Numbered from the stretch's first letter, positions 33,561-42,706 are shown. The stretch: DNA of 64,000 bases from UBA11574 sp963752565 (GCA_963752565.1 CAVVZC010000003.1:124001-188000), one strand, 5' to 3'. Notes: generated by a model from the letters alone, not told the origin. Numbers and translations are program-made.

Positions 33561-34346
33561 ATCCAATATTGTTTAACTATCTAAAGCCAATCCATATTAA
33601 TTTTAATATCGGAACATAACTCAGATAACTTAAAGATTAATAGAACCAAACTTGATTTTTTATGTATATCCTGGGTGAGTTTATCTTATTTTGCGTAACA
33701 ATCTTGCAAAATTAAAATGTCATTTCAGCAAGTGAGAAAAACATGAAAAGTCTGATAAATATGGCGGGTGGAATTTATAGGTCTATATAAGATAATTGAA
33801 ATATTCTTCAGAACAGCAAAATGATGATGTTGTTTCTAAATTATTAAGTTTAAGGTTAAGTGCCTGAGGTTCAATTTCCGAAAAGCAAAGATTTATAACC
33901 GATCAGGATATAAAGCAAAGCCCCTGGGCATTTTTTGACCAGGGGCTACTGTGGGGGTTGGTAGTCCAGGGGAAGCGACTGGCAAAACCCCTGATTGAAA
34001 ATACTTCCCTAAGTGCCGTTATTAGCTCGATGTCTGGCAAATTAAATAAATTATATATCTAACCGAGAACTAAGATGCACGTGCATAAGAGAAGCCATTT
34101 CTTAACTACCGACTAAGAATGATGCAAAAACCATGCTAAATCAGCTACTCGTGAGGCAATTTAGTTCATATATATATAATATTAGATGGTTATATCAATT
34201 GAAAGGTTTGGCTGGCAGTGCTGATTCATATCAAAGCATCTGGAATTATGAGGTAAACTACATAAATTTTATGAAAAACATTACATGATACTAACCGTAT
34301 AGGATGAGCTTTCGGGCTTGTCTTGAATAAATAAAAAACCCTTTAG
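33561..34346. other. gene-free region upstream of riboswitch
   Basis: AT-rich DNA without ORFs. A strong hairpin AGCCCCTGG/CCAGGGGCT flanking gcattttttga lies at 33917-33947, and a second GGGGTT...AACCCC hairpin lies at 33953-33992. A 35-base tract near 33861-33895 (ttcaatttccgaaaag) has an inverted cousin near 43438-43465. The promoter of the riboswitch transcript should be in 33561-33720. Confidence 0.4.
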
Positions 34347-34595
34347 AAAATTGGCCAGAGATTATTCCATGACTTCCGAAGGATTGCGGTTAGAAATATG
34401 GTTCTGTCTGGAGTCCCTGAAGGTGTGGCAATAAAGGTTTCAGGTCACAAGACACGGTCTGTATTTGAAAGATACAACATCGTAAACGATGCAGACCTTC
34501 AGCTTGCAGTACAAAAACAGGCTGTTTATCTGGAATCCCAAATGGGCACAATTTGGGGCATTGTTCACAAATTGAACAAAAAAACTATTAATTGA
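34347..34595 (+). pseudogene. tyrosine recombinase (phage-type integrase), C-terminal fragment
   Basis: In frame upstream of the ATG at 34398 the reading is RLFHDFRRIAVRNMVLSGVP. It continues VSGHKTRSVFERYNIVNDAD. These are the C-terminal catalytic boxes of tyrosine recombinases: Arg II in the HDxRR box, HxxR in GHKTR and the nucleophile Tyr in FERYNI. No N-terminal part precedes it, so it is a relic. It lies 108 bases from the 3' end of the tRNA-Leu gene, the usual position for an integrase of an element inserted at a tRNA. A complementary middle piece is found on the minus strand at 41880-41976. Confidence 0.75.
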
Positions 34596-34684
34596 TATCA
34601 TGGTAAAGCAAAGAATGATAAGCGTTTCCCGCCACATCCCATACCAAAGCACCAACAAAAAAGGGATTAGAAGACTTGATGCTT

Positions 34685-34730
34685 CCAAACCCTTTATATC
34701 ATTGGTGCCGGAGGTCGGAATCGAACCGAC
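34685..34730 (-). repeat. tRNA-Leu 3' end plus flank, inverted copy at 49405-49450
   Basis: Forty-six bases starting gtcggttcgattccgac and running through the CCA and a further 18 bases of flank match 49405-49450 at 42 of 46 positions, the first 32 perfectly. The two copies are in opposite orientation. Confidence 0.8.
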
Positions 34731-34789
34731 ACGGAGTTGCCCCCGCGGGATTTTGAGTCCCGTGCGTCTACCAGTTTCACCACTCCGGC
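34703..34789 (-). tRNA. tRNA-Leu (CAA)
   Basis: 87 bases including an encoded CCA. Acceptor GCCGGAG pairs with CTCCGGC; the D arm, an anticodon arm CGGGA-CTCAAAA-TCCCG giving anticodon CAA, a long variable arm and T arm GTCGG-TTCGATT-CCGAC are present. The 3' half recurs at 49.4 kb, and an integrase relic lies beside it. Confidence 0.95.
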
Positions 34790-34880
34790 ATGAATAACCT
34801 TTTATCCGAAACCTATAAACGTTGTCAATAAAATAGAATCCGTCATAAAAACACGAAATATAAAAATCACAAACATCCCA

Positions 34881-36185
34881 TTAACATTTTTTCAATAGCT
34901 CCGCATAAATTTGGATAGGATGTCTGACCCGGATATTTTTTCCGGATCTGGACAGTACGTCCGAGAGTTGAAGCATGCAGGCCGGACATCCAGTGGCCAC
35001 AGTCGAACACGAGGAAGCGGTGATATGATCTATTTTTACTCTGCCGATATTGGATGACATGTCGTAATATTGCATATTGAAACTCCCTCCCAGCCCGCAG
35101 CACCGGTCAGATTCAGGCATTTCTTTTAGCCGATAACCTGGATGGGCATTAATGAGAGCCCGGGGTTCGGAAGACACGCCTAAGGATTTTTTGAGATGAC
35201 ACGGATCATGGTAGGTGATATCGACAGGTTCGACATGGTCATCAATGTCAACCTTTTTAATCCCGATTTTTGATACCAGAAACTGATTGATGTCAATGGT
35301 TTTTTGAGAAATCGCCGCCACTCTGGTTTGAACGTAACCGGAATCTTTATCCGCCATCATCGGCCATATTTCCTTGATTGTCATTGTGCATGTGGCGCAT
35401 GATGTCACAAAATAATCAAACTTTTCGGTATCGAAGAGTTCCAGATTGTGACGAACGAGTTGGTGAAAAGTTGTCAGGTCTCCTGAGGAGATGGCCGGAA
35501 TACCACAGCAGCTTTGCCCCTGGGGCATAAAAATACCGATACCATGGCGGGTTAACACATCGACAACATCCTGAGCGACTTTGGGGAAAAATTTGTCGAT
35601 AAGGCAGCCGACATAAAAAGCCACTTTAATACCCGAATGGCCTTTTTGAGTATTCAAAGCCGGAATCAGGTCATGAAACGGCGTTTCAGCCAGAGGAATG
35701 AAATGCCGGTTTCCAATCAGTGGTGAGATGAACCTGGCACAGGACGTGCCGATGACTTCATTTGCAGGTTTTGTGAAAATTTTTTGGAACCTTGAGCCCC
35801 ACTCCGCCATTCGATTAAAAAGTTCAGGGCGAGAAAGCATCCCTCTCAAGAGGAGTTTATTGGAGGGCGAAAGGCCCATAAAACCGGTAAGAATAGCGCG
35901 GGATTTGATAAAGATTTCCATTACACTCACACCGCTGGGGCAATTGGCGGAACACGATCCGCACAGAAGACACCGATTCAGGCGTTCGTATACGCCTTTT
36001 GGATCTTTGAACATTTCCTGCAATAGCCCCTCAAGAAGTGCCAGTTTTCCCCGGGCTACATCGGCTTCCCTGCCGGTTTCCGCAAAAAGCGGACAAACCG
36101 CCTGGCACATGCCGCACCTCATGCAGACCGTCAATTGATCTTCCAGTTCCTGCATGAGCCTTGTTAACGTTTTAATGTTCGACAC
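34881..36185 (-). CDS. (Fe-S)-binding GlcF/LutA-like oxidoreductase subunit with two CCG domains
   Basis: About 434 aa. Two 4Fe-4S motifs come first (CMRCGMCQAVCP and CLLCGSCSANCP). Two cysteine-rich CCG domains follow, FYVGCLIDKFFPKVAQDVVD...SCCGIPAI and YHDPCHLKKSLGVSSEP...CCGLGGSFNMQ, which bind a second type of cluster as in heterodisulfide reductase B and glycolate oxidase GlcF. Predicted to pass electrons from 2-hydroxyacid (lactate or glycolate) oxidation. No FAD subunit GlcD is present here. A GTG at 36185, seven bases after GGAG, is preferred to the TTG at 36191. Divergent from lutC across about 190 bp. Confidence 0.85.
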   Translation of the reverse strand: MSNIKTLTRLMQELEDQLTVCMRCGMCQAVCPLFAETGREADVARGKLALLEGLLQEMFKDPKGVYERLNRCLLCGSCSANCPSGVSVMEIFIKSRAILTGFMGLSPSNKLLLRGMLSRPELFNRMAEWGSRFQKIFTKPANEVIGTSCARFISPLIGNRHFIPLAETPFHDLIPALNTQKGHSGIKVAFYVGCLIDKFFPKVAQDVVDVLTRHGIGIFMPQGQSCCGIPAISSGDLTTFHQLVRHNLELFDTEKFDYFVTSCATCTMTIKEIWPMMADKDSGYVQTRVAAISQKTIDINQFLVSKIGIKKVDIDDHVEPVDITYHDPCHLKKSLGVSSEPRALINAHPGYRLKEMPESDRCCGLGGSFNMQYYDMSSNIGRVKIDHITASSCSTVATGCPACMLQLSDVLSRSGKNIRVRHPIQIYAELLKKC

Positions 36186-36382
36186 GAACAAACTCCATTA
36201 TAAGATCCTAACAATTAGTCTAATTCAGGGGTCGGGATGTTTTTATTTGTTGATTTGCTTCATGGATAAGGTTTTTTACGGAACTATCAAATAGCAAATC
36301 AATTATCAAGTCTGTAAAAGATTGACAAAATCGACTTATCATCATAGCAACGATATAAGTAATGTGTCCATAAGGAGTTTTT

Positions 36383-36943
36383 ATGCCAACATTAGATCTA
36401 ATCCAAGTCATGAAAGAAAAAGCCGAAGCCGTCCAGGCGATTGTTGTAAAAATTAAAACCATGAAAGAAGCGTTTCGGTATACCGTTGATCTCACTCGAC
36501 AGCAGGGAGGAACATCCATGGTCGCCATGGGACTGGAAGCCCAAGATATGAATCTTTTGGAAAAAGCGTGTAAAACAGCAGGTCTTGTATTTTTGAAACC
36601 TCCTTTAAGATCACATACCAATGACATTCATACGGCCCTGACGCCTGTGGATTGGGGGATTGCCGAGACCGGGACCCTTGTGCTCGATTCTTCATCAGAG
36701 GATGTTCGTATTGCAACCATGCTTTCTGAAACTCATGTGGCCCTGCTGCCGATCTCAAAAATCAAACCGGATGTAACAGCACTTGAAAATGAAATCAATG
36801 CGGTTTTAAAGGCCGATGATTCTTCTTATTATGCGTTCATTACCGGCGCCAGCCGAACAGCGGATATCGAAAGAGTTCTCGCGATAGGTGTCCACGGGCC
36901 CCAAGAATTACATATCCTTATTATGGAGGAAAACCGGGAATGA
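36383..36943 (+). CDS. lutC: LutC/YkgG-family LUD-domain protein
   Basis: 186 aa with a single LUD (DUF162) domain. The family signature is VDWGIAETGTLVLDSSSEDV followed by TMLSETHVALLP and YAFITGASRTADIERVLAIG, ending GVHGPQELHILI. LutC acts with LutA and LutB in L-lactate oxidation to pyruvate. The last four bases overlap the ATG of the LutB-LutA fusion, so both are translated from one message. Ribosome site AAGGAG. Confidence 0.88.
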   Translation: MPTLDLIQVMKEKAEAVQAIVVKIKTMKEAFRYTVDLTRQQGGTSMVAMGLEAQDMNLLEKACKTAGLVFLKPPLRSHTNDIHTALTPVDWGIAETGTLVLDSSSEDVRIATMLSETHVALLPISKIKPDVTALENEINAVLKADDSSYYAFITGASRTADIERVLAIGVHGPQELHILIMEENRE

Positions 36944-39096
36944 TCAAAACAGCTCAGGATATTAAATCCTATAAAAAACAGATAAAAGAGGCTCTCGGAG
37001 ATAAATTTCTCCGAATGGCACTGGAGAATTTCAATACGGCATATAGGGAAAACCGCCCCACCGTCTATAAAGGCATAGATTTCGAGGGCATCAAACATAA
37101 AATCGCTGAGGGAAAAGATAAAGCATTGCCTTATCTGACCGACCTTTTTGAAGAATTCAAAACCCATGCAGAAGCAGCTGGCGTAAAAGTTCATGCTGCC
37201 AAAGATGCGAAGCAGGCCAATGACATTGTCGCCGCTATTGCAAAAGAAAATAACGTCAAAAAAATTATCAAATCCAAATCCATGACAGCCGAGGAAATAT
37301 TCCTTAACGACCATCTGGAAAAAGAAGGCTTGACAGTTACCGAAACAGACCTGGGAGAGTGGATTGTACAGTTAAGGGGCGAAGGGCCCTCCCATATGGT
37401 GATGCCCGCTATCCATCTTTCACGGTATCAGGTGGGGGACCTGTTCGAAGAGGTGACCCAAAAACAACTGGATTCTGAAAATATCGACAAATTGGTCAAA
37501 GTTGCCCGCCAAGAGCTCAGACCGGCCTATCTGGAGGCGGATATGGGGATCAGCGGGGCCAATTTTGCCATCGCAGAATCCGGAGCACTGGGCCTGGTGA
37601 CCAATGAGGGGAATATGCGGCTGGTTACCACACTGCCCAGGGTTCATGTGGCATTGGTCGGCTATGACAAGCTGGTTCCCGATTTAAAGAGCATGCTTCG
37701 CATCTTAAAAGTTCTGCCCAGAAACGCCACCGGTCAGATGATCACCTCTTACGTGACCTGGATCAAGGGCGCCACGGAATGCGGTTCATCTGCCTCAAAC
37801 CGAAAAGAAATGCACATTGTTTTTCTGGACAATGGCCGTCTGGCTCTTGCGAAAGACCCTATATTTTCTGAAGCGCTCAGGTGTATCCGATGCGGCGCCT
37901 GTGCCAATGTCTGCCCTATCTACAGCAAAGTGGGGGGACATAAATACGGTCATGTTTACATCGGTGCCATCGGTTTGATTCTAACCCTTTTTTATCACGG
38001 CAAGGAAAATGACCGGGCCATCGTAACAAATTGTATCAACTGCGTGACATGTAAAGCCGTCTGCCCTGTGGACATCGACCTTCCTTATCTGATTAAAAAA
38101 ACCCATCGGGAAGTGTTGGAGCAAGAGGGAAAAACCCCGATAAAAAATATCCTGCTTTCCAATGTTATGAAAAACCGCAAGCTTTTTCATTTTATCCTGC
38201 GCCATGCCTATATTGCGCAAAGGCCGCTGGCTCAGAAAGGTCCGATGATCCGGCACCTTCCCCATTTTTTTGAAAAAGAACACGGATTTCGGAGCCTTCC
38301 GGTAATCACCAAGAGACCGTTCAGGGATCAGTGGGACCAACTGCGCCCGGCGGTTACCGACCCCAAATATACAGTCGCCCTTTTTGCCGGGTGTGCCGTG
38401 GATTTCATCTATCCCGAGCAGGCGGCGGCACTGCTAAAGGTACTTCAGGGACATGATGTACAGGTGGAATTTCCCATGGACCAGACCTGCTGTGGACTGC
38501 CCGCGCTCACGGCCGCCGACGATGTAACCGCCAAAGAGGTGTTGCTGCAAAACATGAAAGCCGTAGTTTCCGAGAAATATGACTATATTTTGACGTTGTG
38601 CGCTTCCTGCGGTTCGCATTTAAAACACAATTTCCCCAAACTATTTGAACAAGACCCCAACCCCCCGGCAGGGCTGAAGGCGTTCACCGATAAAATTATT
38701 GATTTCAGTTCTTTCATGGCGAATGTGCTGGAAGTCTCTGCCGATGAATTTAAGCAAACCGGTAAAAAAGTCGCCTACCACGCGCCATGCCATCTTTGCC
38801 GGGGATTGCAGGTCACCGAAGAGCCCCGCAAGCTCATCCAACAGGCCGGTTATGAGTATGTGCCTTCCGAAGACGAAGATGTCTGCTGCGGTTTCGGTGG
38901 TTCCTATTCAGTAGACTTTCCGGAAATATCCGCGGAAATATTGAAAAAAAAGCTGGACAATATTCAAAAAACGGACGCGGAAATCCTGGTTACGGATTGT
39001 CCGGGTTGTGTCATGCAGATACGCGGCGGCATGGACAAGCGAAGAGGAAAGATACAGGTCAAACATATTGCCGAAATTATTGCTGAAACAAAATAA
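36940..39096 (+). CDS. fused LutB-LutA type lactate-oxidation iron-sulfur protein
   Basis: 718 aa combining two usually separate subunits. Residues 1-330 are the LUD domain of LutB/LldF (EEIFLNDHLEKEGLTVTETD, GISGANFAIAESGALGLVTN, LPRVHVALVGYDKLVPDL). At 305-390 are two 4Fe-4S motifs (CIRCGACANVCPIY and CINCVTCKAVCP). At 470-718 are two CCG domains (ALFAGCAVDFIYPEQ...TCCGLPAL and AYHAPCHLCRGLQ...VCCGFGGSYS), i.e. LutA/LldE. Predicted membrane-peripheral L-lactate dehydrogenase component feeding electrons to the menaquinone or Hdr-type chain. Operon with lutC; the separate GlcF-like gene is divergent. Confidence 0.9.
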   Translation: MIKTAQDIKSYKKQIKEALGDKFLRMALENFNTAYRENRPTVYKGIDFEGIKHKIAEGKDKALPYLTDLFEEFKTHAEAAGVKVHAAKDAKQANDIVAAIAKENNVKKIIKSKSMTAEEIFLNDHLEKEGLTVTETDLGEWIVQLRGEGPSHMVMPAIHLSRYQVGDLFEEVTQKQLDSENIDKLVKVARQELRPAYLEADMGISGANFAIAESGALGLVTNEGNMRLVTTLPRVHVALVGYDKLVPDLKSMLRILKVLPRNATGQMITSYVTWIKGATECGSSASNRKEMHIVFLDNGRLALAKDPIFSEALRCIRCGACANVCPIYSKVGGHKYGHVYIGAIGLILTLFYHGKENDRAIVTNCINCVTCKAVCPVDIDLPYLIKKTHREVLEQEGKTPIKNILLSNVMKNRKLFHFILRHAYIAQRPLAQKGPMIRHLPHFFEKEHGFRSLPVITKRPFRDQWDQLRPAVTDPKYTVALFAGCAVDFIYPEQAAALLKVLQGHDVQVEFPMDQTCCGLPALTAADDVTAKEVLLQNMKAVVSEKYDYILTLCASCGSHLKHNFPKLFEQDPNPPAGLKAFTDKIIDFSSFMANVLEVSADEFKQTGKKVAYHAPCHLCRGLQVTEEPRKLIQQAGYEYVPSEDEDVCCGFGGSYSVDFPEISAEILKKKLDNIQKTDAEILVTDCPGCVMQIRGGMDKRRGKIQVKHIAEIIAETK

Positions 39097-39167
39097 AACA
39101 CCCGATTGAGCAGACGCTCAATGAGGTCTTTTGGTTGTTCGTTAAGTAAAATTAAGTGTGACAAGGT

Positions 39168-39557
39168 TTACGGCAAACGAATGGTTAAAACCGGTTTATT
39201 GCATCTTCTGACAACTTTTCTGGCAGTAGAGCCCATAATGACTTCCGCAAACATCCCCAATCCACGGGTTCCTATTACCACCATGTCGTAGGGCACTTCA
39301 TTGGCATGGGTCAGGATTTCATTCCCTGGATGGCCGATCCTCACAATGATATCTTCGATGTTAAATTGACATTCAGAATCACCTATATCCAACTCTTCAC
39401 AGAATTTTTTAACTTTTATCTTAATCGTATCAAGAACCTGTCGTTCGTTTTTTTCCTTGAGTTCTTCCCACCCAAAGCTTTGAAATAAATTAATGAATAC
39501 GATGAGACACTTTATTAGATCCTCAGCCTGATGCCAAGCCATACTTATGTTTATCAA
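39168..39557 (-). pseudogene. universal stress protein, N-terminally truncated
   Basis: 129 aa. The C-terminal two thirds are a good UspA domain, with the ATP loop VVIGTRGLGMFAEVIMGSTA and the final strand NKPVLTIRLP. The first beta strand and the nucleotide-contacting Asp (normally near residue 10 in a VDGS motif) are missing; the first 20 codons look unrelated. A different short open frame upstream on the same strand (about 39694-39546) reads APKHLKLRRLRAEMVSVEEK then AYLKVDKHKYGLASG, the end of another lost gene. The junction suggests rearrangement. Confidence 0.6.
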
Positions 39558-39917
39558 CCTTCAGGTATGCCTTTTCCTCAACGCTCACCATCTCGGCTCT
39601 TAACCGACGCAGCTTGAGGTGTTTTGGAGCCTGCTCCACCAAGCCGACTCCGAGTCCCGCCCCGGCGGGATCATCTCATGCGCAGTTAAGGACACTCTAT
39701 TTAAAAGTGCGCTTGTGGCGCACTATCAGCTATACATGACACGTTTTTGAGATCTTAAAAATATTGTGATGCAAAATCCTGCGATAACTTTCTGGTTTCT
39801 ATGTTACCTATATTACAGAAATAGTGTGTAAATATTTTCATAAAATTTAGATGAATTCATTTGTCAGTACGATATAAACAGTTAACTTTATAGCAAATTA
39901 ACTATATTAAACTATTG

Positions 39918-39933
39918 TGGCCTGACTTTTGCA
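39918..39933 (+). promoter_or_regulatory. sigma-54 (-24/-12) promoter
   Basis: TGGCCTGACTTTTGCA matches the consensus TGGCAC-N5-TTGCA well: GG at -24, GC at -12 and correct spacing. It lies 91 bases before the ATG of the 40024 gene. The remaining gap 39558-39917 has no gene apart from the fragment noted with the stress-protein pseudogene. Confidence 0.7.
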
Positions 39934-40023
39934 AGCAACCGTTAAAGACGTTTTAATGCCCTGCTTGATGATAGGTAAAAGGAATTCTTATCATTTTTAA
40001 AAAGGAGGAAAAGGATACCCGAT

Positions 40024-40221
40024 ATGATACCTGTTAAAATTGAGGACACCAATATAGAAGTCTTGGCAATGATAGTCAAAGCAGCATCTCGAAAATTCGA
40101 CTGTTCGATGGATATTGACTTTCAAAATGGTAACCGAAAGGTAGAGTTTATTGGTGATGAGATTTATAAACCTTTAATTGCAGAAGAAGTCGAATATATT
40201 TTCGCAAAAAATGAAAAATGA
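40024..40221 (+). CDS. small hypothetical protein
   Basis: 65 aa, acidic, no Cys cluster, no signal peptide: MIPVKIEDTNIEVLAMIVKA then DFQNGNRKVEFIGDEIYKPL and AEEVEYIFAKN. A very strong AAGGAGG and a sigma-54 promoter upstream plus a terminator downstream argue that it is a real, single-gene unit. No family recognised. Confidence 0.6.
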   Translation: MIPVKIEDTNIEVLAMIVKAASRKFDCSMDIDFQNGNRKVEFIGDEIYKPLIAEEVEYIFAKNEK

Positions 40222-40288
40222 TTAACGCGAGGCATTACTATTTTAAAGTAAACGTAATTGCCTAACGAAAGATATTGATTTGAGTGAT

Positions 40289-40326
40289 ATTAATGGGCCG
40301 GGAACAAATGTTCCCGGGCTTTTTTG
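40289..40326 (+). terminator. Rho-independent terminator
   Basis: CCGGGAAC/GTTCCCGG around a four-base loop, followed by six T. It ends the 40024 gene transcript. Confidence 0.85.
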
Positions 40327-40352
40327 ATTTTTTTTGAAAGGGGGTGATTCCT

Positions 40353-40631
40353 TTGATTTGTTCAACAATTCGAAAAGGCGTTGAGTGCCCTTTTATGACC
40401 GCAAAGGGGTGTTCTTACAATGGCGGAATTTGTCACGAGATTATAGAGAGGTGTAATGGCTGCAACAAAAGCGCTGAATTTTCGTCCAAATGGTACTGCA
40501 CAGCATTTCCTGATCCTTCGATAAAATGGAAAATCGGGGATTGCAATTTTGCTTCACATGTTACCAAAATCTCCTCAACATCAAAAGTGAAAATTAATCC
40601 GCTCAAAGCATCTAAGAGAGGAAACAGTTAA
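40353..40631 (+). CDS. PxxKW-type cysteine-rich small protein
   Basis: About 92 aa. Cys pattern ECPFMTAKGCSYNGGICHEI, ERCNGCNKSAEF, WYCTAFPDPSIKW, GDCNFASH, and the tail VKINPLKASKR. This fits the PxxKW cysteine-rich family I know from sulfate reducers (PSIKW here), function unknown. I prefer a TTG start at 40353, six bases after AAGGGGGTG; a GTG at 40344 is in frame. Eight Cys suggest metal or Fe-S binding. A terminator follows. Confidence 0.7.
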   Translation: MICSTIRKGVECPFMTAKGCSYNGGICHEIIERCNGCNKSAEFSSKWYCTAFPDPSIKWKIGDCNFASHVTKISSTSKVKINPLKASKRGNS

Positions 40632-40649
40632 TGTTAACTTTCTATCTAT

Positions 40650-40690
40650 AAATATACCCCGCACTTTTTAAAGGCGGGGTATATTATCAC
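40650..40690 (+). terminator. Rho-independent terminator
   Basis: ATATACCCCGC and GCGGGGTATAT form an 11-bp stem around actttttaaag. It follows the PxxKW gene by about 25 bases and could serve both strands. Confidence 0.75.
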
Positions 40691-41190
40691 CATCCATCCC
40701 GATCTACACTGACGGCAATTTCTCATATTCTCGATATTTAATGCTATTTTCGCGTTCGAAATCTTCTATTTTTAGGTGGGGTTATTGACTTTGCTGTGTG
40801 TATCTTATGAGGTTGCTTTTTAAAAGGAGAAAATTAGAAGGATGATTACAAGTATGAATACCGCATTCCCGCACAAAATGAAGCCAAAAGACGCCTTTTA
40901 AACGAAGCCCTCAAAAAAATAACCTGTAATTCGGAATAATGCTCTAATAACCTTCCATAGACCAATAAGGTTCCATCTGTTATATCCCTCTATGTTCTCG
41001 TTTTTGCATAAATTTAGCGAAAATTCATTATCTACCCTCAAACGACTTCTAAGGACCTCCAGTTATAACATCGCTCTTTGCTACCATATATTGTGTTATT
41101 AAGTTCTTGACATACAAAATATATAGTTTTATACCGGTATTAAATAATTCTTTTTTTATTATTTTATTTAATAAAAGTGGTTTGCCATAA
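40691..41190. other. gene-poor region with a short coding relic
   Basis: Mostly AT-rich sequence. Near 40843-40939 a start-less frame reads KYEYRIPAQNEAKRRLLNEA then LKKITCNSE and a stop, an unidentified gene remnant. Confidence 0.3.
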
Positions 41191-41346
41191 ATTCCGCACC
41201 ACTCGATAACGGAGTGAGACGATTAGGATTAGATAGGCAACAATTTTCTTAATTCATGCATATTCCTGAGAACAGATCTGGCCAGGAAAGAAGAAGCGGG
41301 CTTGATAGAAGACTAAACCCAGAGCATCAAAATAATAAAATATTTT
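41191..41346 (+). pseudogene. decayed copy of the RRSG micro-ORF
   Basis: The frame reads LDNGVRRLGLDRQQFS, a stop, then HIPENRSGQERRSGLDRRLN and PEHQNNKIF. It is clearly the same family as the ORFs at 45501 and 47804 (RR-x-G-x-x-RRQFSY...HIPxRRSGxERRxGxDRR). An internal TAA and no good start make this copy non-functional. Confidence 0.6.
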
Positions 41347-41429
41347 AAACGGAAAGTCGCAACAATGATAGTCAAAACTGAAGACTTTGAACTATTATAT
41401 TTGCATTGTTATAATAATGGAGAAAAAAG

Positions 41430-41669
41430 ATGAAGAAATTCTTTATGTTTTTATGCGTTGTGATTATGTTTTTTGGAATTGTAGGTTGCCCTTCATCCGA
41501 TGAATCGGCAATCACTTTAAGTCAAAAAAGCTATTCAGCACCAGTTACAACTTCTGTTGCAGATTCAGATATAGGTGGTACCCCCGTCCCTGAGCCCGCT
41601 ACACTTATACTGCTTGGCTCTGGTTTGGTAGGACTCGCAGGATTTGGGCGCAAAAGATTTAAGAAATAA
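41430..41669 (+). CDS. short PEP-CTERM lipoprotein
   Basis: 79 aa. The start MKKFFMFLCVVIMFFGIVGC is a lipoprotein signal with Cys at residue 20. A 30-residue Ser-rich linker leads to the PEP-CTERM sorting signal PVPEPATLILLGSGLVGLAG followed by FGRKRFKK. PEP-CTERM proteins are cut by an exosortase and placed on the surface or in exopolysaccharide; no exosortase gene is in this window. The mature part is only about 30 aa, so a matrix or anchor role is possible. A GGCAGGG...CTCTGCC terminator follows. Confidence 0.8.
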   Translation: MKKFFMFLCVVIMFFGIVGCPSSDESAITLSQKSYSAPVTTSVADSDIGGTPVPEPATLILLGSGLVGLAGFGRKRFKK

Positions 41670-41862
41670 GTATCTTCCAATCATCTATAATAAACAGGAG
41701 GCAGGGTCTTTTGGCTCTGCCTTATTATTTTAGCGGGTCGTGTGATCTCCTGAGTGTTTGAAAGTGTCAAACAAAAAAACAGTTGCCATCCCTTTTTTAA
41801 GGATCACGCCGTGTGCCAATGGTTTATAGATTCCAAGAAAGAGGCGGGAATGAGTAATCCCT
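41658..41862 (+). repeat. 205-bp direct repeat, copy 1
   Basis: Starts at the last codons of the PEP-CTERM gene, includes its terminator and ends at gagtaatccct. The second copy is at 49184-49389 after another PEP-CTERM gene, with few differences. After copy 1 an integrase fragment follows; after copy 2 a tRNA fragment follows. The two copies could recombine and delete or amplify the 7.5 kb between them. Confidence 0.85.
41698..41730 (+). terminator. PEP-CTERM-associated terminator, copy A
   Basis: GGCAGGG-tcttttgg-CTCTGCC followed by TTATTATTTT. Related hairpins occur at about 45662, 47972 and 49220. Confidence 0.75.
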
Positions 41863-41879
41863 GCAATCTCTGAAAATCT

Positions 41880-41976
41880 CCAACCTGTCTTATAACCGAA
41901 TGTCACAAAGCCTTTGAGATATGAGGGCAGGGCATCTCTCAAAGCTATAAAGTCCCCATGTTCAAAAAGCCCTGCC
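41880..41976 (-). pseudogene. tyrosine recombinase, internal fragment
   Basis: On the minus strand the frame reads AGLFEHGDFIALRDALPSYL then KGFVTFGYKTGWRFSEIAGI. This is the Arg I box region (TGWRxSEIxGL) of phage-type integrases. The downstream frame diverges and stops inside the 205-bp repeat. It matches, in family and position within the protein, the part that should precede the C-terminal fragment at 34347-34595, so one integrase gene may have been split by an inversion. Confidence 0.65.
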
Positions 41977-42185
41977 TAACATTATTTTCTTTAAGCACGG
42001 TCATAGCAATAACCGCCCACAACGTCACCGTTGCAGGTTCCCTCAAGCGCTATGTTTGATATTTTGTTTTTCATTTTACTGCGGATTTGGGCTCTATAAA
42101 GCTTTATATACAGATATCATTACAACTTGTTCATCGCAAGTCTTTTTTTATTGATTTCAAGACAAAAATTTATTAATGATAAATC

Positions 42186-42338
42186 ATGGCTCGAAAACCT
42201 TTATCCACCAGAATTGAAAATGATCTACAAAAAGAAGTAAAAAAACTCGCCATTGACCTGGAAAAACCTCTTAATGACCTCCTCGAAGAAGCCATCCAGG
42301 ACCTTCTAAAAAAATATAAAAAGAAGGGCAACAAATAA
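42186..42338 (+). CDS. ribbon-helix-helix-like small DNA-binding protein
   Basis: 50 aa: MARKPLSTRIENDLQKEVKK then LAIDLEKPLNDLLEEAIQDL and a Lys-rich end. The basic strand (KPLSTRI) followed by two helices is the MetJ/Arc (RHH) pattern, as in antitoxins and plasmid repressors. First of three closely spaced tiny genes (next starts two bases after its stop). No toxin gene is obvious nearby. Confidence 0.6.
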   Translation: MARKPLSTRIENDLQKEVKKLAIDLEKPLNDLLEEAIQDLLKKYKKKGNK

Positions 42339-42340
42339 AG

Positions 42341-42478
42341 ATGTCAAAACAATACCCAGAATGCCCTTTGTATAATCATGCTAACTGTAGAGAGATTGAT
42401 AACCGAAAAATCTGTGCAATTGTCCGTGAAGATAAAAAATGTCTTAAGAAGTTGCATAAAAATAGCAAAGAAGGCTAA
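42341..42478 (+). CDS. small four-Cys protein
   Basis: 45 aa: MSKQYPECPLYNHANCREID then NRKICAIVREDKKCLKKLHK. The four Cys in a C-x7-C...C-x8-C pattern suggest a zinc knuckle. It starts two bases after the RHH gene and is followed nine bases later by the next small gene, so all three probably share one message. Function unknown. Confidence 0.55.
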   Translation: MSKQYPECPLYNHANCREIDNRKICAIVREDKKCLKKLHKNSKEG

Positions 42479-42487
42479 AGAATAAAA

Positions 42488-42706
42488 ATGGGAACGGTTA
42501 TAGAATTTCCAAGGGATGATAAGCGACTTGAGAAAGAATTTCGCGAGACCCTTGACACAGTGGAATATCTTACCGAAGAGCTAAAAAAATGCGTCACAGA
42601 CAGCTTAGTTCCTCTTTTAATAAAATATAGCAAACATTCCAGACATTCATTTCCATTAGAGCTACCACTAAGTGTAAGTGAGGCCGAAGGAAATAGAATT
42701 GCTTAG
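42488..42706 (+). CDS. small hypothetical protein with in-frame amber and open continuation
   Basis: 72 aa beginning MGTVIEFPRDDKRLEKEFRE. The TAG at 42704-42706 is followed in the same frame by 36 more codons (KIQEEIKKYVAKVQQEMFLD then ICLLYVKLCKSELKID) to TAA 42817. The continuation looks coding: amphipathic and Lys/Glu-rich. So the gene was about 108 aa and carries a nonsense mutation, or the UAG is read through (suppression or pyrrolysine). Third gene of the tiny-gene cluster. Confidence 0.5.
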   Translation: MGTVIEFPRDDKRLEKEFRETLDTVEYLTEELKKCVTDSLVPLLIKYSKHSRHSFPLELPLSVSEAEGNRIA

